Source: Flagellimonas profundi
GTDB taxonomy: Bacteria; Bacteroidota; Bacteroidia; Flavobacteriales; Flavobacteriaceae
DNA length: 64,000 nucleotides
Direction of reading: 5' to 3'
Assembly: GCF_017313275.1 (NCBI RefSeq)
Contig: NZ_JAFLNM010000003.1
Span: 124,001-188,000 of the forward strand
Shown: piece by piece, positions 27,551-36,129 of the stretch
How the letters are laid out: each line of letters begins with the position of its first letter
Position numbering within the stretch: position 1 is the stretch's first letter
Position numbers and translations under genes: made by a program
The notes under the pieces: model-generated
Databases searched by the model: none
The model's input: only the letters and a program-made list of their open reading frames with translations
What the model was told of the DNA's origin: nothing

Positions 27551-28948
27551 ATGAGTTACACGCTTAAGACGCATTACAAAAAAATCCTCGCGGACACCAT
27601 TACACCCGTGAGCGTTTACCTAAAGATCAGGGACAAGTTCCCGAACAGTATTCTTTTGGAAAGTAGCGACTACCACGCCAACGACAACAGTTTTTCATAT
27701 ATCTGCTGCAATCCCATTGCATCCATTAAAGTGGAAAACGAAACCATTACACAACGTTTTCCCGATGGCTCCAAAAAAGTAACCGAAATCACTCCTGAAA
27801 CCGACGTTACCGAAATGATTCACCACTTTGGAAAACAGTTCAAGACCACGCAAAATGGTTTCAAATTCATTTACAACGGATTGTTCGGGTATATGGCCTA
27901 TGATGCCGTTCGTTATTTTGAGGATATAGAAATTTCCAAGAAAGAAGACTCTGCCAATATTCCCGATATCTATTATGCGGTGTACCAGAACATCATAGCC
28001 ATCAACCACTTTAAAAATGAGGCCTACTTGTTCGCACATTGTTACGACTCCGAAAGCAATGTTGAGGAAATGGAACAACTTTTCAACGTCCGCACCTTTT
28101 CATCGTACAATTTTAATAAAGAAGGGGAACCGGAATCCAACCTGAAAGATGAGGACTACAAAGAACAAGTTGCCTTGGCCAAAAAACATTGTCAACGGGG
28201 CGATGTATTTCAATTGGTGCTCTCCAGACGGTTCAAACAAAAATTTAAGGGAGACGAGTTCAATGTCTACAGAGCATTGCGGTCCATTAACCCCTCCCCC
28301 TACCTATTTTATTTTGATTATGGTGATTTCAAAATCTTTGGCAGCTCCCCGGAAGCCCAGTTGATCGTAAAAGATGGCAAAGCGGAGATTCACCCCATTG
28401 CTGGAACCTACAAACGTACAGGAAACGATGAAAAAGATGCCGAACTGGCCAAAAAACTGGCTCAGGACGAAAAAGAAAATAGCGAGCACGTGATGCTCGT
28501 AGATCTTGCAAGAAACGATTTGAGCCGCAACGGAAACACGGTAAACGTGGAAACCTATCGTGAAGTCCAATATTTCTCACATGTTATCCACTTAGTATCC
28601 AAAGTAACAGGTCAAAAGAAAAAGGACAGCACTACCATGAAGGTGGTCGCCGACACCTTTCCTGCGGGAACTTTGAGCGGAGCACCCAAGCATATGGCCA
28701 TGCAGCTCATAGAGAAATATGAAAAAACAAGCCGTTCCTATTATGGAGGAGCTATTGGGTTCATGGATTTTGAAGGCAACTTTAACCATGCCATTATGAT
28801 CCGGACCTTTCTGAGTAAGGACCACGAACTATATTATCAGGCAGGAGCAGGTTTGGTCGCAGCGTCCAATCCTGATGATGAATTACAAGAAACCTACAAT
28901 AAATTGGGTGCATTGAACAAAGCACTGGAAATTGCCGAAACGATCTAA
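27551..28948 (+). CDS. trpE: Anthranilate synthase component I
   Basis: 465 residues; converts chorismate to anthranilate with ammonia from TrpG. The N-terminal LLESSDYH block matches the Trp feedback-binding site of TrpE (LLES), and the catalytic half holds GDVFQLVLSRRF, the FPAGTLSGAPK block and AGAGLVAASNPDDELQETYNK. The feedback motif and the location behind the Trp leader argue for TrpE and against PabB. It precedes trpG by 2 bases. Confidence 0.97.
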   Translation: MSYTLKTHYKKILADTITPVSVYLKIRDKFPNSILLESSDYHANDNSFSYICCNPIASIKVENETITQRFPDGSKKVTEITPETDVTEMIHHFGKQFKTTQNGFKFIYNGLFGYMAYDAVRYFEDIEISKKEDSANIPDIYYAVYQNIIAINHFKNEAYLFAHCYDSESNVEEMEQLFNVRTFSSYNFNKEGEPESNLKDEDYKEQVALAKKHCQRGDVFQLVLSRRFKQKFKGDEFNVYRALRSINPSPYLFYFDYGDFKIFGSSPEAQLIVKDGKAEIHPIAGTYKRTGNDEKDAELAKKLAQDEKENSEHVMLVDLARNDLSRNGNTVNVETYREVQYFSHVIHLVSKVTGQKKKDSTTMKVVADTFPAGTLSGAPKHMAMQLIEKYEKTSRSYYGGAIGFMDFEGNFNHAIMIRTFLSKDHELYYQAGAGLVAASNPDDELQETYNKLGALNKALEIAETI

Positions 28949-28950
28949 GT

Positions 28951-29520
28951 ATGGGAAGGAAGATTTTAATGATAGACAACTACGATAGTTTCACCTACAA
29001 TTTGGTACACTATCTGGAGGATTTGGATTGCGAGGTAACCGTAAAACGGAACGACCAGCTCACTTTGGATGAAGTCGAACCGTTTGAATACATTGTACTC
29101 TCACCTGGGCCGGGAATTCCGGATGAAGCAGGACTTTTAAAGGAGATCATTAAGACTTATGCGCCTACCAAACGTATTTTTGGAGTTTGCTTGGGGCTTC
29201 AGGCAATCGGAGAAGTGTTCGGTGGCACCTTGATCAATTTGGACCAAGTATACCACGGAGTGGATACCACGATAACCGTGACCAAGGACGACCCCATTTA
29301 TACCAATATGCCAAAAACGCTCCAAGTGGGAAGGTACCATTCTTGGGTAGTGGACCCCAATTTACCAGAGGTGTTGGAAACAACCGCAGTGGATGAAAAC
29401 GGACAAGTGATGTCCCTTAGACATAAGGAATACGATGTAACAGCAGTTCAGTTTCACCCAGAATCCGTTTTAACACCAGAAGGAAAGCAAATGCTAAAGA
29501 ATTGGTTGGAGAGTAAATGA
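28951..29520 (+). CDS. trpG: Anthranilate synthase component II (glutamine amidotransferase)
   Basis: 189 residues. Class I glutamine amidotransferase with nucleophile Cys80 (GVCLGLQ), His169 and Glu171 (FHPESVLTPEG), and the N-terminal DNYDSFTYNLVHYL. Supplies ammonia to TrpE. A separate gene, not fused to trpD as in E. coli. The 102-base gap to trpD holds a palindromic repeat. Confidence 0.96.
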   Translation: MGRKILMIDNYDSFTYNLVHYLEDLDCEVTVKRNDQLTLDEVEPFEYIVLSPGPGIPDEAGLLKEIIKTYAPTKRIFGVCLGLQAIGEVFGGTLINLDQVYHGVDTTITVTKDDPIYTNMPKTLQVGRYHSWVVDPNLPEVLETTAVDENGQVMSLRHKEYDVTAVQFHPESVLTPEGKQMLKNWLESK

Positions 29521-29533
29521 TATATTTTCCAGC

Positions 29534-29615
29534 TGTCAACCTGAGCACAGACAAAGGAGAGGCTGGAATCCAAAACAACAATAAATAGATTTCTGCCCTG
29601 GCAGGAATGACAAAG
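29534..29615. repeat. Palindromic repeat element A (trpG-trpD gap)
   Basis: Contains a TGTCAACCTGAGCACAG-type segment and, in opposite orientation to elements B and C, the TTGTCATTCC terminus with a CTGCC/GGCAG hairpin. A mosaic of two short palindrome types often seen in Bacteroidota intergenic DNA. Confidence 0.55.
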
Positions 29616-29622
29616 AAGAACA

Positions 29623-30618
29623 ATGAAAGAGACTTTAAATAAACTGATCAATCACGAGATTCTCCCCAAGGAAGATGCCAAGCAAATATTGGTGAACATT
29701 GCCAAGGGAGATTACAACACTTCACAAATTGCCGCATTTTTGACGGTTTACATGATGCGAAGTGTGACCATTGAAGAACTTGAAGGCTTTCGTGATGCCC
29801 TTTTGGAACTCTGTTTGGCCGTTGATCTTGCCGAGTACGACCCCATTGACCTTTGTGGAACAGGTGGAGATGGTAAAGACACCTTTAATATTTCCACTTT
29901 GGCATCTTTTGTGACCGCAGGAGCCGGAATACATGTGACCAAACACGGAAACTACGGGGTTTCCTCCAAATGTGGTAGCAGCAACGTCATGGAATTTTTG
30001 GGAATCAAATTTAGCAATGAGGCCGATTTTCTGAGAAGGACCATTGAGGAAGCCGGTATATGCGTGCTGCACGCTCCCTTGTTCCACCCTGCAATGAAAA
30101 ATGTGGCACCCATCCGAAGAGAGTTGGCGGTGAAAACATTTTTCAACATGTTGGGACCTATGGTGAATCCTGCATTTCCAAAAAATCAGATGGTGGGCGT
30201 ATTTAATTTGGAGTTGGCCAGAATGTACGGTTATCTGTATCAGAACACGGACAAAAAGTTCACCATTCTAAATGCATTGGACGGCTATGACGAAATCTCA
30301 TTGACAGGCGATACCAAAACCATATCCAACCATACCGAGGCCATGTTGAAACCAGCTGATTTTGGCGTGGAAAAAGTTTCACAAGAGGAAATCACAGGTG
30401 GGGAAGATGTGGCAGAGTCCGCTCAAATTTTTATGAATATTTTGCAAGGCAAAGGTACCGATGCCCAAAACAATGTGGTCTGTGCCAATGCAGGGGTCGC
30501 CATCGCCACAGTGGAAGGCTCCACGCCAAAAGAAGGCTTTGAAAAAGCTAAAGAATCCTTGTTTGGTGGTAAAGGACTGAAAGCCCTAAAAAAATTACAG
30601 GAATTGAGTAAAAACTAA
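29623..30618 (+). CDS. trpD: Anthranilate phosphoribosyltransferase
   Basis: 331 residues. Transfers phosphoribose from PRPP to anthranilate. Seen: CGTGGDGKDTFNIST (PRPP/Mg2+ loop), KHGNYGVSSKCGSSNVMEFLG, RRELAVKTFFNMLGPMVNP. Standard length for a stand-alone TrpD. Flanked on both sides by palindromic repeat elements. Confidence 0.97.
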   Translation: MKETLNKLINHEILPKEDAKQILVNIAKGDYNTSQIAAFLTVYMMRSVTIEELEGFRDALLELCLAVDLAEYDPIDLCGTGGDGKDTFNISTLASFVTAGAGIHVTKHGNYGVSSKCGSSNVMEFLGIKFSNEADFLRRTIEEAGICVLHAPLFHPAMKNVAPIRRELAVKTFFNMLGPMVNPAFPKNQMVGVFNLELARMYGYLYQNTDKKFTILNALDGYDEISLTGDTKTISNHTEAMLKPADFGVEKVSQEEITGGEDVAESAQIFMNILQGKGTDAQNNVVCANAGVAIATVEGSTPKEGFEKAKESLFGGKGLKALKKLQELSKN

Positions 30619-30629
30619 ATTTGGTGAAA

Positions 30630-30698
30630 TTGTCATTCCTGCGAAAGCAGGAGTCCAATGCACAAAAAATAGATTCCGTATCAAATGCGGAGTGACAA
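30630..30698. repeat. Palindromic repeat element B (trpD-trpC gap)
   Basis: 69 bp with terminal inverted repeats TTGTCATTCC / GGAGTGACAA (one mismatch) enclosing two hairpins: CCTGC-GAAA-GCAGG (30637-30650) and a 9-bp stem with a CAA loop (30673-30693). MITE/REP-like. Confidence 0.7.
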
Positions 30699-30707
30699 CA
30701 ATAAAAA

Positions 30708-31493
30708 ATGAACATACTAGATAAAATAGTAGCCGATAAACGCAAAGAAGTCGATTTAAAAAAATCGCTCATCACCCTGCCTCAATTGGAGGCTTCGGTG
30801 ATGATGGAGCGCACCTCCGTTTCTTTGGCGGAAGTTTTGCGCAAAAGCAACTCGGGCATTATTGCCGAGCACAAGCGCCGCTCCCCATCAAAATCCGTGA
30901 TCAACCAAAGCTTGAGCGTACAGGATGTGGCCAAGGGCTACGCTGATGCAGGAGCCTGCGGGATGTCCGTGCTAACCGACGGTAAATATTTTGGGGGTTC
31001 CTTGGATGATCTGGTCCTCGCAAGAGCATCTACCAACATACCTATTTTGCGAAAGGAGTTCATCATAGATGAATATCAAATTGTGGAGGCCAAAGCTTAT
31101 GGTGCGGATGTCATTTTACTGATTGCCGCCATATTGTCCAAAGGAGAAATCAAGACCTTGTCCGAATTGGCCAAAGGTTTGGGATTGGATGTACTTTTGG
31201 AAGTACACAATGAAGAGGAACTGGAAAAATCCCTGATGCCGAGTTTGGATATGTTGGGCGTGAACAATCGAAACCTTAAATCCTTTGAAGTTGATTTGGA
31301 CATCAGTAAAACCTTGTCGAAAAAAATTTCAGACGATTTTGTGAAAGTTTCTGAAAGTGGCATTAGCTCTGTAGAGGCCATTCGCGAGCTAAAGGAGTTC
31401 GACTATCAAGGTTTTTTGATTGGCGAAAATTTCATGAAAACAGACGAACCCGGTGAAAGCGCTAAAAAATTTATTGAGAAAATAATCGCTTAA
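30708..31493 (+). CDS. trpC: Indole-3-glycerol phosphate synthase
   Basis: 261 residues, TIM barrel. Closes the indole ring from carboxyphenylamino-deoxyribulose phosphate. Signature pieces: IIAEHKRRSPSK, SVLTDGKYFGGS, PILRKEFIIDEYQI, GVNNRNLKSFEVD, VSESGIS. It is separate from trpF (5-base gap), unlike the E. coli fusion. Confidence 0.97.
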   Translation: MNILDKIVADKRKEVDLKKSLITLPQLEASVMMERTSVSLAEVLRKSNSGIIAEHKRRSPSKSVINQSLSVQDVAKGYADAGACGMSVLTDGKYFGGSLDDLVLARASTNIPILRKEFIIDEYQIVEAKAYGADVILLIAAILSKGEIKTLSELAKGLGLDVLLEVHNEEELEKSLMPSLDMLGVNNRNLKSFEVDLDISKTLSKKISDDFVKVSESGISSVEAIRELKEFDYQGFLIGENFMKTDEPGESAKKFIEKIIA

Positions 31494-31498
31494 ACTTA

Positions 31499-32152
31499 AT
31501 GATGAAACTAAAGATTTGTGGCATGAATCATAACCCGGTAGAGGTAGCAGCATTGCAACCCGATTATTTGGGTTTTATTTTCTGGGAACCTTCTTCCCGT
31601 TATTTTTCGGGAGAGATGCCTGCATTGCCCGGTTCCATCAAAAAAGTGGGGGTTTTTGTGGACGCTCCTTTGGAAGAAGTCTTGGAGAAGGTCGGCCATT
31701 ATAAACTGGATGCCGTACAGCTCCATGGAAAGGAAAGTGCTGCGTATTGCTTTAGACTAAAAGACAGCTTTCTGTCATTTCGAGCGCAGTCGAGAAATCC
31801 AGACATCATCAAAGTATTTTCCATAAAGGATGATTTTGATTTTGATGTATTGAAAGATTATGAAAAGGTCTGTGATTATTTTCTTTTTGACACCAAAGGA
31901 AAATTACCGGGCGGCAATGGTTATACCTTTGACTGGTCGGTCCTGGAAAAATATCCATCCGACAAACCCTACTTTTTAAGCGGTGGCATTGGATTGGATT
32001 CCAAGGAAAAATTACAGGACTTTTTAAATAGTTCCGCTTCCAAAAACTGTTTTGCCATTGATGTGAACAGTAAATTTGAGACGGCCCCAGGCCTAAAAAA
32101 TATAGATGATCTAAAAGTATTTATCGAATCGCTGAAGAGCGTTCGCAACTAA
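31499..32152 (+). CDS. trpF: Phosphoribosylanthranilate isomerase with repeat-derived insert
   Basis: 217 residues, TIM barrel, isomerises phosphoribosylanthranilate. Conserved: [44 protein letters not shown], and [14 protein letters not shown] near the C-terminus, so it looks functional. About 12-14 residues around 89-101 ([13 protein letters not shown]) are encoded by a palindromic repeat (31771-31800) inserted in frame; without them the length is the usual 205 or so. An alternative ATG is at 31502. Confidence 0.95.
   Translation: MMKLKICGMNHNPVEVAALQPDYLGFIFWEPSSRYFSGEMPALPGSIKKVGVFVDAPLEEVLEKVGHYKLDAVQLHGKESAAYCFRLKDSFLSFRAQSRNPDIIKVFSIKDDFDFDVLKDYEKVCDYFLFDTKGKLPGGNGYTFDWSVLEKYPSDKPYFLSGGIGLDSKEKLQDFLNSSASKNCFAIDVNSKFETAPGLKNIDDLKVFIESLKSVRN
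31771..31800. repeat. Palindromic repeat inside trpF
   Basis: TCATTTCGAGCGCAGTCGAG followed by AAATCC: an imperfect palindrome of the type dispersed in Bacteroidota genomes. It is read in frame as SFRAQSRN in the loop before the [11 protein letters not shown] strand of TrpF. Confidence 0.75.
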
Positions 32153-32163
32153 AAAATAAACCA

Positions 32164-33348
32164 ATGAAAAGCTATCATGCTGATGAACGGGGATACTATG
32201 GTGAGTTTGGGGGTGCTTTTATCCCGGAGATGCTATATCCCAATTGCGAGGAGCTTAGGCAAAACTACCTCAGCATCATGGAAGAACCTTCGTTTAAAGA
32301 GGAATTTCATCAATTACTGAAGGATTACGTTGGCCGGCCAACACCTCTTTATTTTGCAAAGCGCCTATCCGAAAAGTACAATACAAAAATCTACTTAAAA
32401 CGAGAAGACCTCTGCCATACAGGGGCCCACAAAGTCAACAATACCATCGGCCAAATACTAATGGCCAAAAAATTGGGCAAGAACAGGATCATTGCCGAAA
32501 CAGGTGCAGGTCAGCACGGAGTGGCAACAGCGACCGTATGTGCATTAATGGGCATTCAATGTGTGGTGTACATGGGCGAAATCGATATTGCCCGCCAAGC
32601 ACCGAACGTGGCCCGAATGAAAATGTTGGGAGCCGAGGTCAGACCTGCTACATCGGGAAGTAAAACCTTAAAAGATGCGACCAACGAAGCAATTCGTGAC
32701 TGGATCAATAATCCTGTGAACACGCATTATATTATTGGTTCTGTAGTGGGACCGCATCCTTATCCTGATATGGTGGCCCGTTTTCAATCGGTGATTTCGG
32801 AGGAAATCAAATATCAGCTTCAAGAAAAAGAAGGCAGGGAAAACCCCGATTACGTAGTGGCCTGTGTGGGCGGCGGAAGTAATGCTGCCGGGGCATTTTA
32901 TCATTATTTGGATGTTCCAGAAGTGGGCATCATTGCCGTTGAGGCGGCCGGAAAGGGAATTGATTCGGGTGAGAGTGCCGCAACATCTGCCTTGGGAAAA
33001 GTAGGCATTATTCACGGTAGCAAAACCTTGTTGATGCAAACCCAAGATGGACAAATCACCGAACCCTACTCCATTTCAGCAGGATTGGATTACCCTGGGG
33101 TTGGACCTATGCACGCACATTTGTACGCTTCGGGTCGTGGAGAGTTCATTTCCATTACCGATGATGATGCCATGAAGGCTGGATTGGAGCTCTGTAAATT
33201 GGAAGGAATTATTCCGGCTATTGAAACTTCCCATGCACTGGCCATTTTCGAGGACCGAAAATTCAATACCGATGATGTTGTGGTGGTGAACCTATCAGGG
33301 CGCGGCGACAAAGATTTACAGAACTACATTGATTATTTTAAATTATAA
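32164..33348 (+). CDS. trpB: Tryptophan synthase beta chain
   Basis: 394 residues. PLP enzyme joining indole and serine. Lys90 in [10 protein letters not shown] forms the Schiff base; the GGGSNAAG phosphate loop and GRGDKD near the C-terminus are present, as is the [14 protein letters not shown] block. It precedes trpA, but with a 104-base gap filled by repeat element C, unusual for the normally tightly coupled trpBA pair. Confidence 0.98.
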   Translation: MKSYHADERGYYGEFGGAFIPEMLYPNCEELRQNYLSIMEEPSFKEEFHQLLKDYVGRPTPLYFAKRLSEKYNTKIYLKREDLCHTGAHKVNNTIGQILMAKKLGKNRIIAETGAGQHGVATATVCALMGIQCVVYMGEIDIARQAPNVARMKMLGAEVRPATSGSKTLKDATNEAIRDWINNPVNTHYIIGSVVGPHPYPDMVARFQSVISEEIKYQLQEKEGRENPDYVVACVGGGSNAAGAFYHYLDVPEVGIIAVEAAGKGIDSGESAATSALGKVGIIHGSKTLLMQTQDGQITEPYSISAGLDYPGVGPMHAHLYASGRGEFISITDDDAMKAGLELCKLEGIIPAIETSHALAIFEDRKFNTDDVVVVNLSGRGDKDLQNYIDYFKL

Positions 33349-33354
33349 ACGAAC

Positions 33355-33422
33355 ATCATTCCCGCAAAAGCAGGAATCCAAAATAGGATTGAAACCGGAT
33401 TCCACATCAAGTGCGGAATAAT
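33355..33422. repeat. Palindromic repeat element C (trpB-trpA gap)
   Basis: Same layout as element B: terminal ATCATTCC / GGAATAAT, a CCCGC-AAAA-GCAGG hairpin, and a second hairpin with a CAA loop. Several differences from B keep pairing through G-U changes. Confidence 0.7.
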
Positions 33423-33452
33423 AACTTTTAATTTTGAATACTAGCACGGAAC

Positions 33453-34214
33453 ATGAATAGAATCAAACAAAAACTACAAGAGGACAACAAAATCCTCTCG
33501 ATATATTTTTCAGCAGGTTACCCCAATCTGGATGATACCGTCAAAATCATTCAAGATTTGGAAAAAAACGGTGTAGACCTCATTGAGATAGGATTGCCGT
33601 TCAGTGACCCATTGGCGGATGGCCCCACCATTCAAGAAAGTTCAACGGCCGCCCTTAAGAATGGCATGAACACTTCGTTGCTCTTTGAGCAATTGAAAGA
33701 TATTCGCAAAACGGTTTCGATCCCCTTGATTTTGATGGGCTACTTTAATCCTGTGCTGCAATATGGTGTAGAGGAATTTTGTGCCCAATGTGAAGAAATC
33801 GGAATCGATGGTCTCATTCTTCCCGATCTACCTTTAGATGTTTACCAAGAGGAATATGAGGACATTTTTAAAAAACATGGATTGATCAATGTTTTCCTGA
33901 TTACTCCACAAACGAGTGACGAACGAATCAAAGCCATAGACGATGCTTCCGAAGGCTTTATTTATATGGTGAGTTCGGCCAGCACCACTGGGACCAAACA
34001 AGGTTTCGGTAGTGAGCAATCGGAATATTTTGACCGTATTGCAAGTATGGGACTGAACAATCCACAAATTGTTGGATTCGGTATCAGCAATGCGGAAACA
34101 TTTGAGCAAGCTACACAAAAAGCCAAGGGAGCTATCATTGGTTCGGCATTCATCAAACATTTAACAGCAAATGGAGTGGATGGTATTGGTGACTTTGTGA
34201 AGCAAATTCGTTAA
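33453..34214 (+). CDS. trpA: Tryptophan synthase alpha chain
   Basis: 253 residues, TIM barrel; cleaves indole-3-glycerol phosphate and channels indole to TrpB. Catalytic Glu45 (IEIGLPFSDP) and Asp56 (LADGPTIQ) are present, as are the loop SSASTTGTKQGF and the phosphate site GFGISN. Last biosynthetic gene of the operon. Confidence 0.97.
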   Translation: MNRIKQKLQEDNKILSIYFSAGYPNLDDTVKIIQDLEKNGVDLIEIGLPFSDPLADGPTIQESSTAALKNGMNTSLLFEQLKDIRKTVSIPLILMGYFNPVLQYGVEEFCAQCEEIGIDGLILPDLPLDVYQEEYEDIFKKHGLINVFLITPQTSDERIKAIDDASEGFIYMVSSASTTGTKQGFGSEQSEYFDRIASMGLNNPQIVGFGISNAETFEQATQKAKGAIIGSAFIKHLTANGVDGIGDFVKQIR

Positions 34215-34247
34215 ATTTCGGTTTTTAAAATCAAGATGATTTGTTCC

Positions 34248-35744
34248 ATGAAAAAAACACTGTCCTTAGTTTCCCTTTTGCTTGCTTTTTCCGCTTTTGC
34301 ACAAGATGATGTAGCCATAAAATCACAAGTTGCAGATGCTATCAACGAAATCCGTGAATTTATCGCCATTCCCAACGATGCATTGGATGCGGCCGACATT
34401 GACCGTAACATTATGTGGCTCAAGCAAAAGTTTGGCGATAGAGGTTTTAATACTGCTGTTTTGGATACGGAAGGTCTTCCTTTATTCTTTGCGGCAATGC
34501 CAATGAACAGCGAAAAGCCTACTGTACTTATTTACATGCATTTTGATGGGCAATCCGTAGATCCTTCCAAATGGAATCAGCCCGATCCGTATGAAGTGGT
34601 ATTGAAAGCTCCCAAAGATGATGGGTTTGAAACAGTTTCCTTTGATGAATTGGGTGACGACATCAACTACGATTGGCGTTTGTTCGGACGATCGACTTCC
34701 GATGACAAATCGCCTATTGTGATGCTTTTGAATGCCATGGACCTATTACAAAAAGATGGCAAGGAAATCCCGTTCAATATCAAGGTGATTTTGGACAGTG
34801 AGGAAGAGAAGAGCAGCAAACCTTTGCCTGCTGCCGTGAAACAGTATCGCGAATTGTTGGATTCCGACTTTTTAATGATCGTGGACGGACCTGTCCATGC
34901 TTCTGAAAATCCAACCGTAGTGTATGGATGTCGTGGCATCACCACATTGACCCTGAGGACATACGGCCCGATCAAGCCGCAACATAGCGGACATTATGGC
35001 AATTATGCCCCAAATCCTGGATTCCAGTTGGCACAATTGCTGGCTACAATGAAAGATACTGAAGGAAGAGTGACCATTCCAGGCTATTACGATGGTATTT
35101 CCATTAACGAAAAAACAGATTCCATTCTAAAAAGTGTTCCCGACAGTGATGCGGCCATCTCGGAAAAACTTCAGTTTAAAACAGCTGAAAAAGTAGGGGC
35201 GTTTTATCAAGAAGCCCTGCAATATCCTTCCCTCAACATTCGTGGACTGGGCTCTGGTTGGGTGGGCGACAAGGCCCGGACCATTGTTCCCGAAAGTGCC
35301 ACGGCCGAACTGGACTTGAGGCTAGTTGTGGAGAGTGACGGCAACCGATTGAAACAACTGGTTAAAAATCATATCACCAAGCAAGGGTATAAAGTGTTGG
35401 ATCATGTCCCTTCCAAAGAGGAGCGCATGCAATTTGATAAGATTGTGACCGTGGAAGAGGGTAGCGTAACCGATGCTTTCCGAACCGATTTGGACAATCC
35501 GTACGGTGAGTTTATTGTTAACACCTTAAGTCAAAGTTTTGGGGAGGAAGTGATTCAAATCCGTACCATGGGGGGTACCGTACCTATTTCTCCTTTCATC
35601 AACGAATTAAAGATTCCTGCCTTTATTGTGCCCGTTGTAAATCCGGATAACAATCAACATAGCCCGAACGAAAATGTAAAAATTGGTCAGTTGGCTTATG
35701 GCATTAAAGCCTTTTATGGAATCCTTTCTTCGCCGATAAATTAA
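34248..35744 (+). CDS. Secreted M20-family metallopeptidase
   Basis: 498 residues from the ATG at 34248, giving a clean signal peptide (MKKTLSLVSLLLAFSAFAQ); an ATG 12 bases upstream would add MICS. M20 zinc-site residues: His98/Asp100 (MHFDGQS), Asp152 region (GRSTSDDKSP), Glu185-186 (DSEEEKSS), and a C-terminal His (NQHSPNENV). A dimerisation lid lies at about 235-370. Probably a di- or carboxypeptidase in the periplasm. It starts 33 bases after trpA with no terminator between, so it may be transcribed with trp; that link is inference. Confidence 0.9.
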   Translation: MKKTLSLVSLLLAFSAFAQDDVAIKSQVADAINEIREFIAIPNDALDAADIDRNIMWLKQKFGDRGFNTAVLDTEGLPLFFAAMPMNSEKPTVLIYMHFDGQSVDPSKWNQPDPYEVVLKAPKDDGFETVSFDELGDDINYDWRLFGRSTSDDKSPIVMLLNAMDLLQKDGKEIPFNIKVILDSEEEKSSKPLPAAVKQYRELLDSDFLMIVDGPVHASENPTVVYGCRGITTLTLRTYGPIKPQHSGHYGNYAPNPGFQLAQLLATMKDTEGRVTIPGYYDGISINEKTDSILKSVPDSDAAISEKLQFKTAEKVGAFYQEALQYPSLNIRGLGSGWVGDKARTIVPESATAELDLRLVVESDGNRLKQLVKNHITKQGYKVLDHVPSKEERMQFDKIVTVEEGSVTDAFRTDLDNPYGEFIVNTLSQSFGEEVIQIRTMGGTVPISPFINELKIPAFIVPVVNPDNNQHSPNENVKIGQLAYGIKAFYGILSSPIN

Positions 35745-35766
35745 ATAAAGATCAAAATGTCCAAAT

Positions 35767-35796
35767 AAAAAAGCCCCGAACTAACGGGGCTTTTTT
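35767..35796. terminator. Bidirectional terminator
   Basis: A-run, GCCCCG / CGGGGC with loop AACTAA, T-run. It ends the trp/M20 transcript on the plus strand and the small lipoprotein gene on the minus strand. Confidence 0.9.
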
Positions 35797-35816
35797 ATGA
35801 TAACATAGTATGTCGG

Positions 35817-36014
35817 CTATTCATTATTGCCTTTCTTCTTTTGTTGTCCCGGTGCATAAGCCTTTGCACTTTGGGCACCAGTTATTTTTTTCACTTGTCC
35901 TGGGGCCGTACTGCTATTAACAGTTCCTCGGTTCACGGTTCCGCGATGCGCTGTGCATGATGCGAACATTATAATTGTAAACAATAAAGCTGTAACGCTA
36001 AGTAAGTTTTTCAT
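35817..36014 (-). CDS. Small lipoprotein with APGQ repeats
   Basis: 65 residues from the ATG at 36014; the frame is open 39 bases further up but MKNLLSVTALLFTIIMFASC is a textbook lipoprotein signal. The mature part, about 45 residues, is low-complexity and basic: duplicated RGTVN, then APGQVKK and APGQQKKK. I do not know the function. Similar tiny Bacteroidota proteins have been labelled 'quinol oxidase subunit 4', a name I consider unsupported. Confidence 0.7.
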   Translation of the reverse strand: MKNLLSVTALLFTIIMFASCTAHRGTVNRGTVNSSTAPGQVKKITGAQSAKAYAPGQQKKKGNNE

Positions 36015-36129
36015 GGTTCTGTTTTTGGGATTTCTTTTAGTTATTGAATACAACGTAGAAATCCTATAAAAATTGACCTACAGCTCTTTTAATTTGAACA
36101 ATCCCAAATATCCATTGAACTTTTATCGT

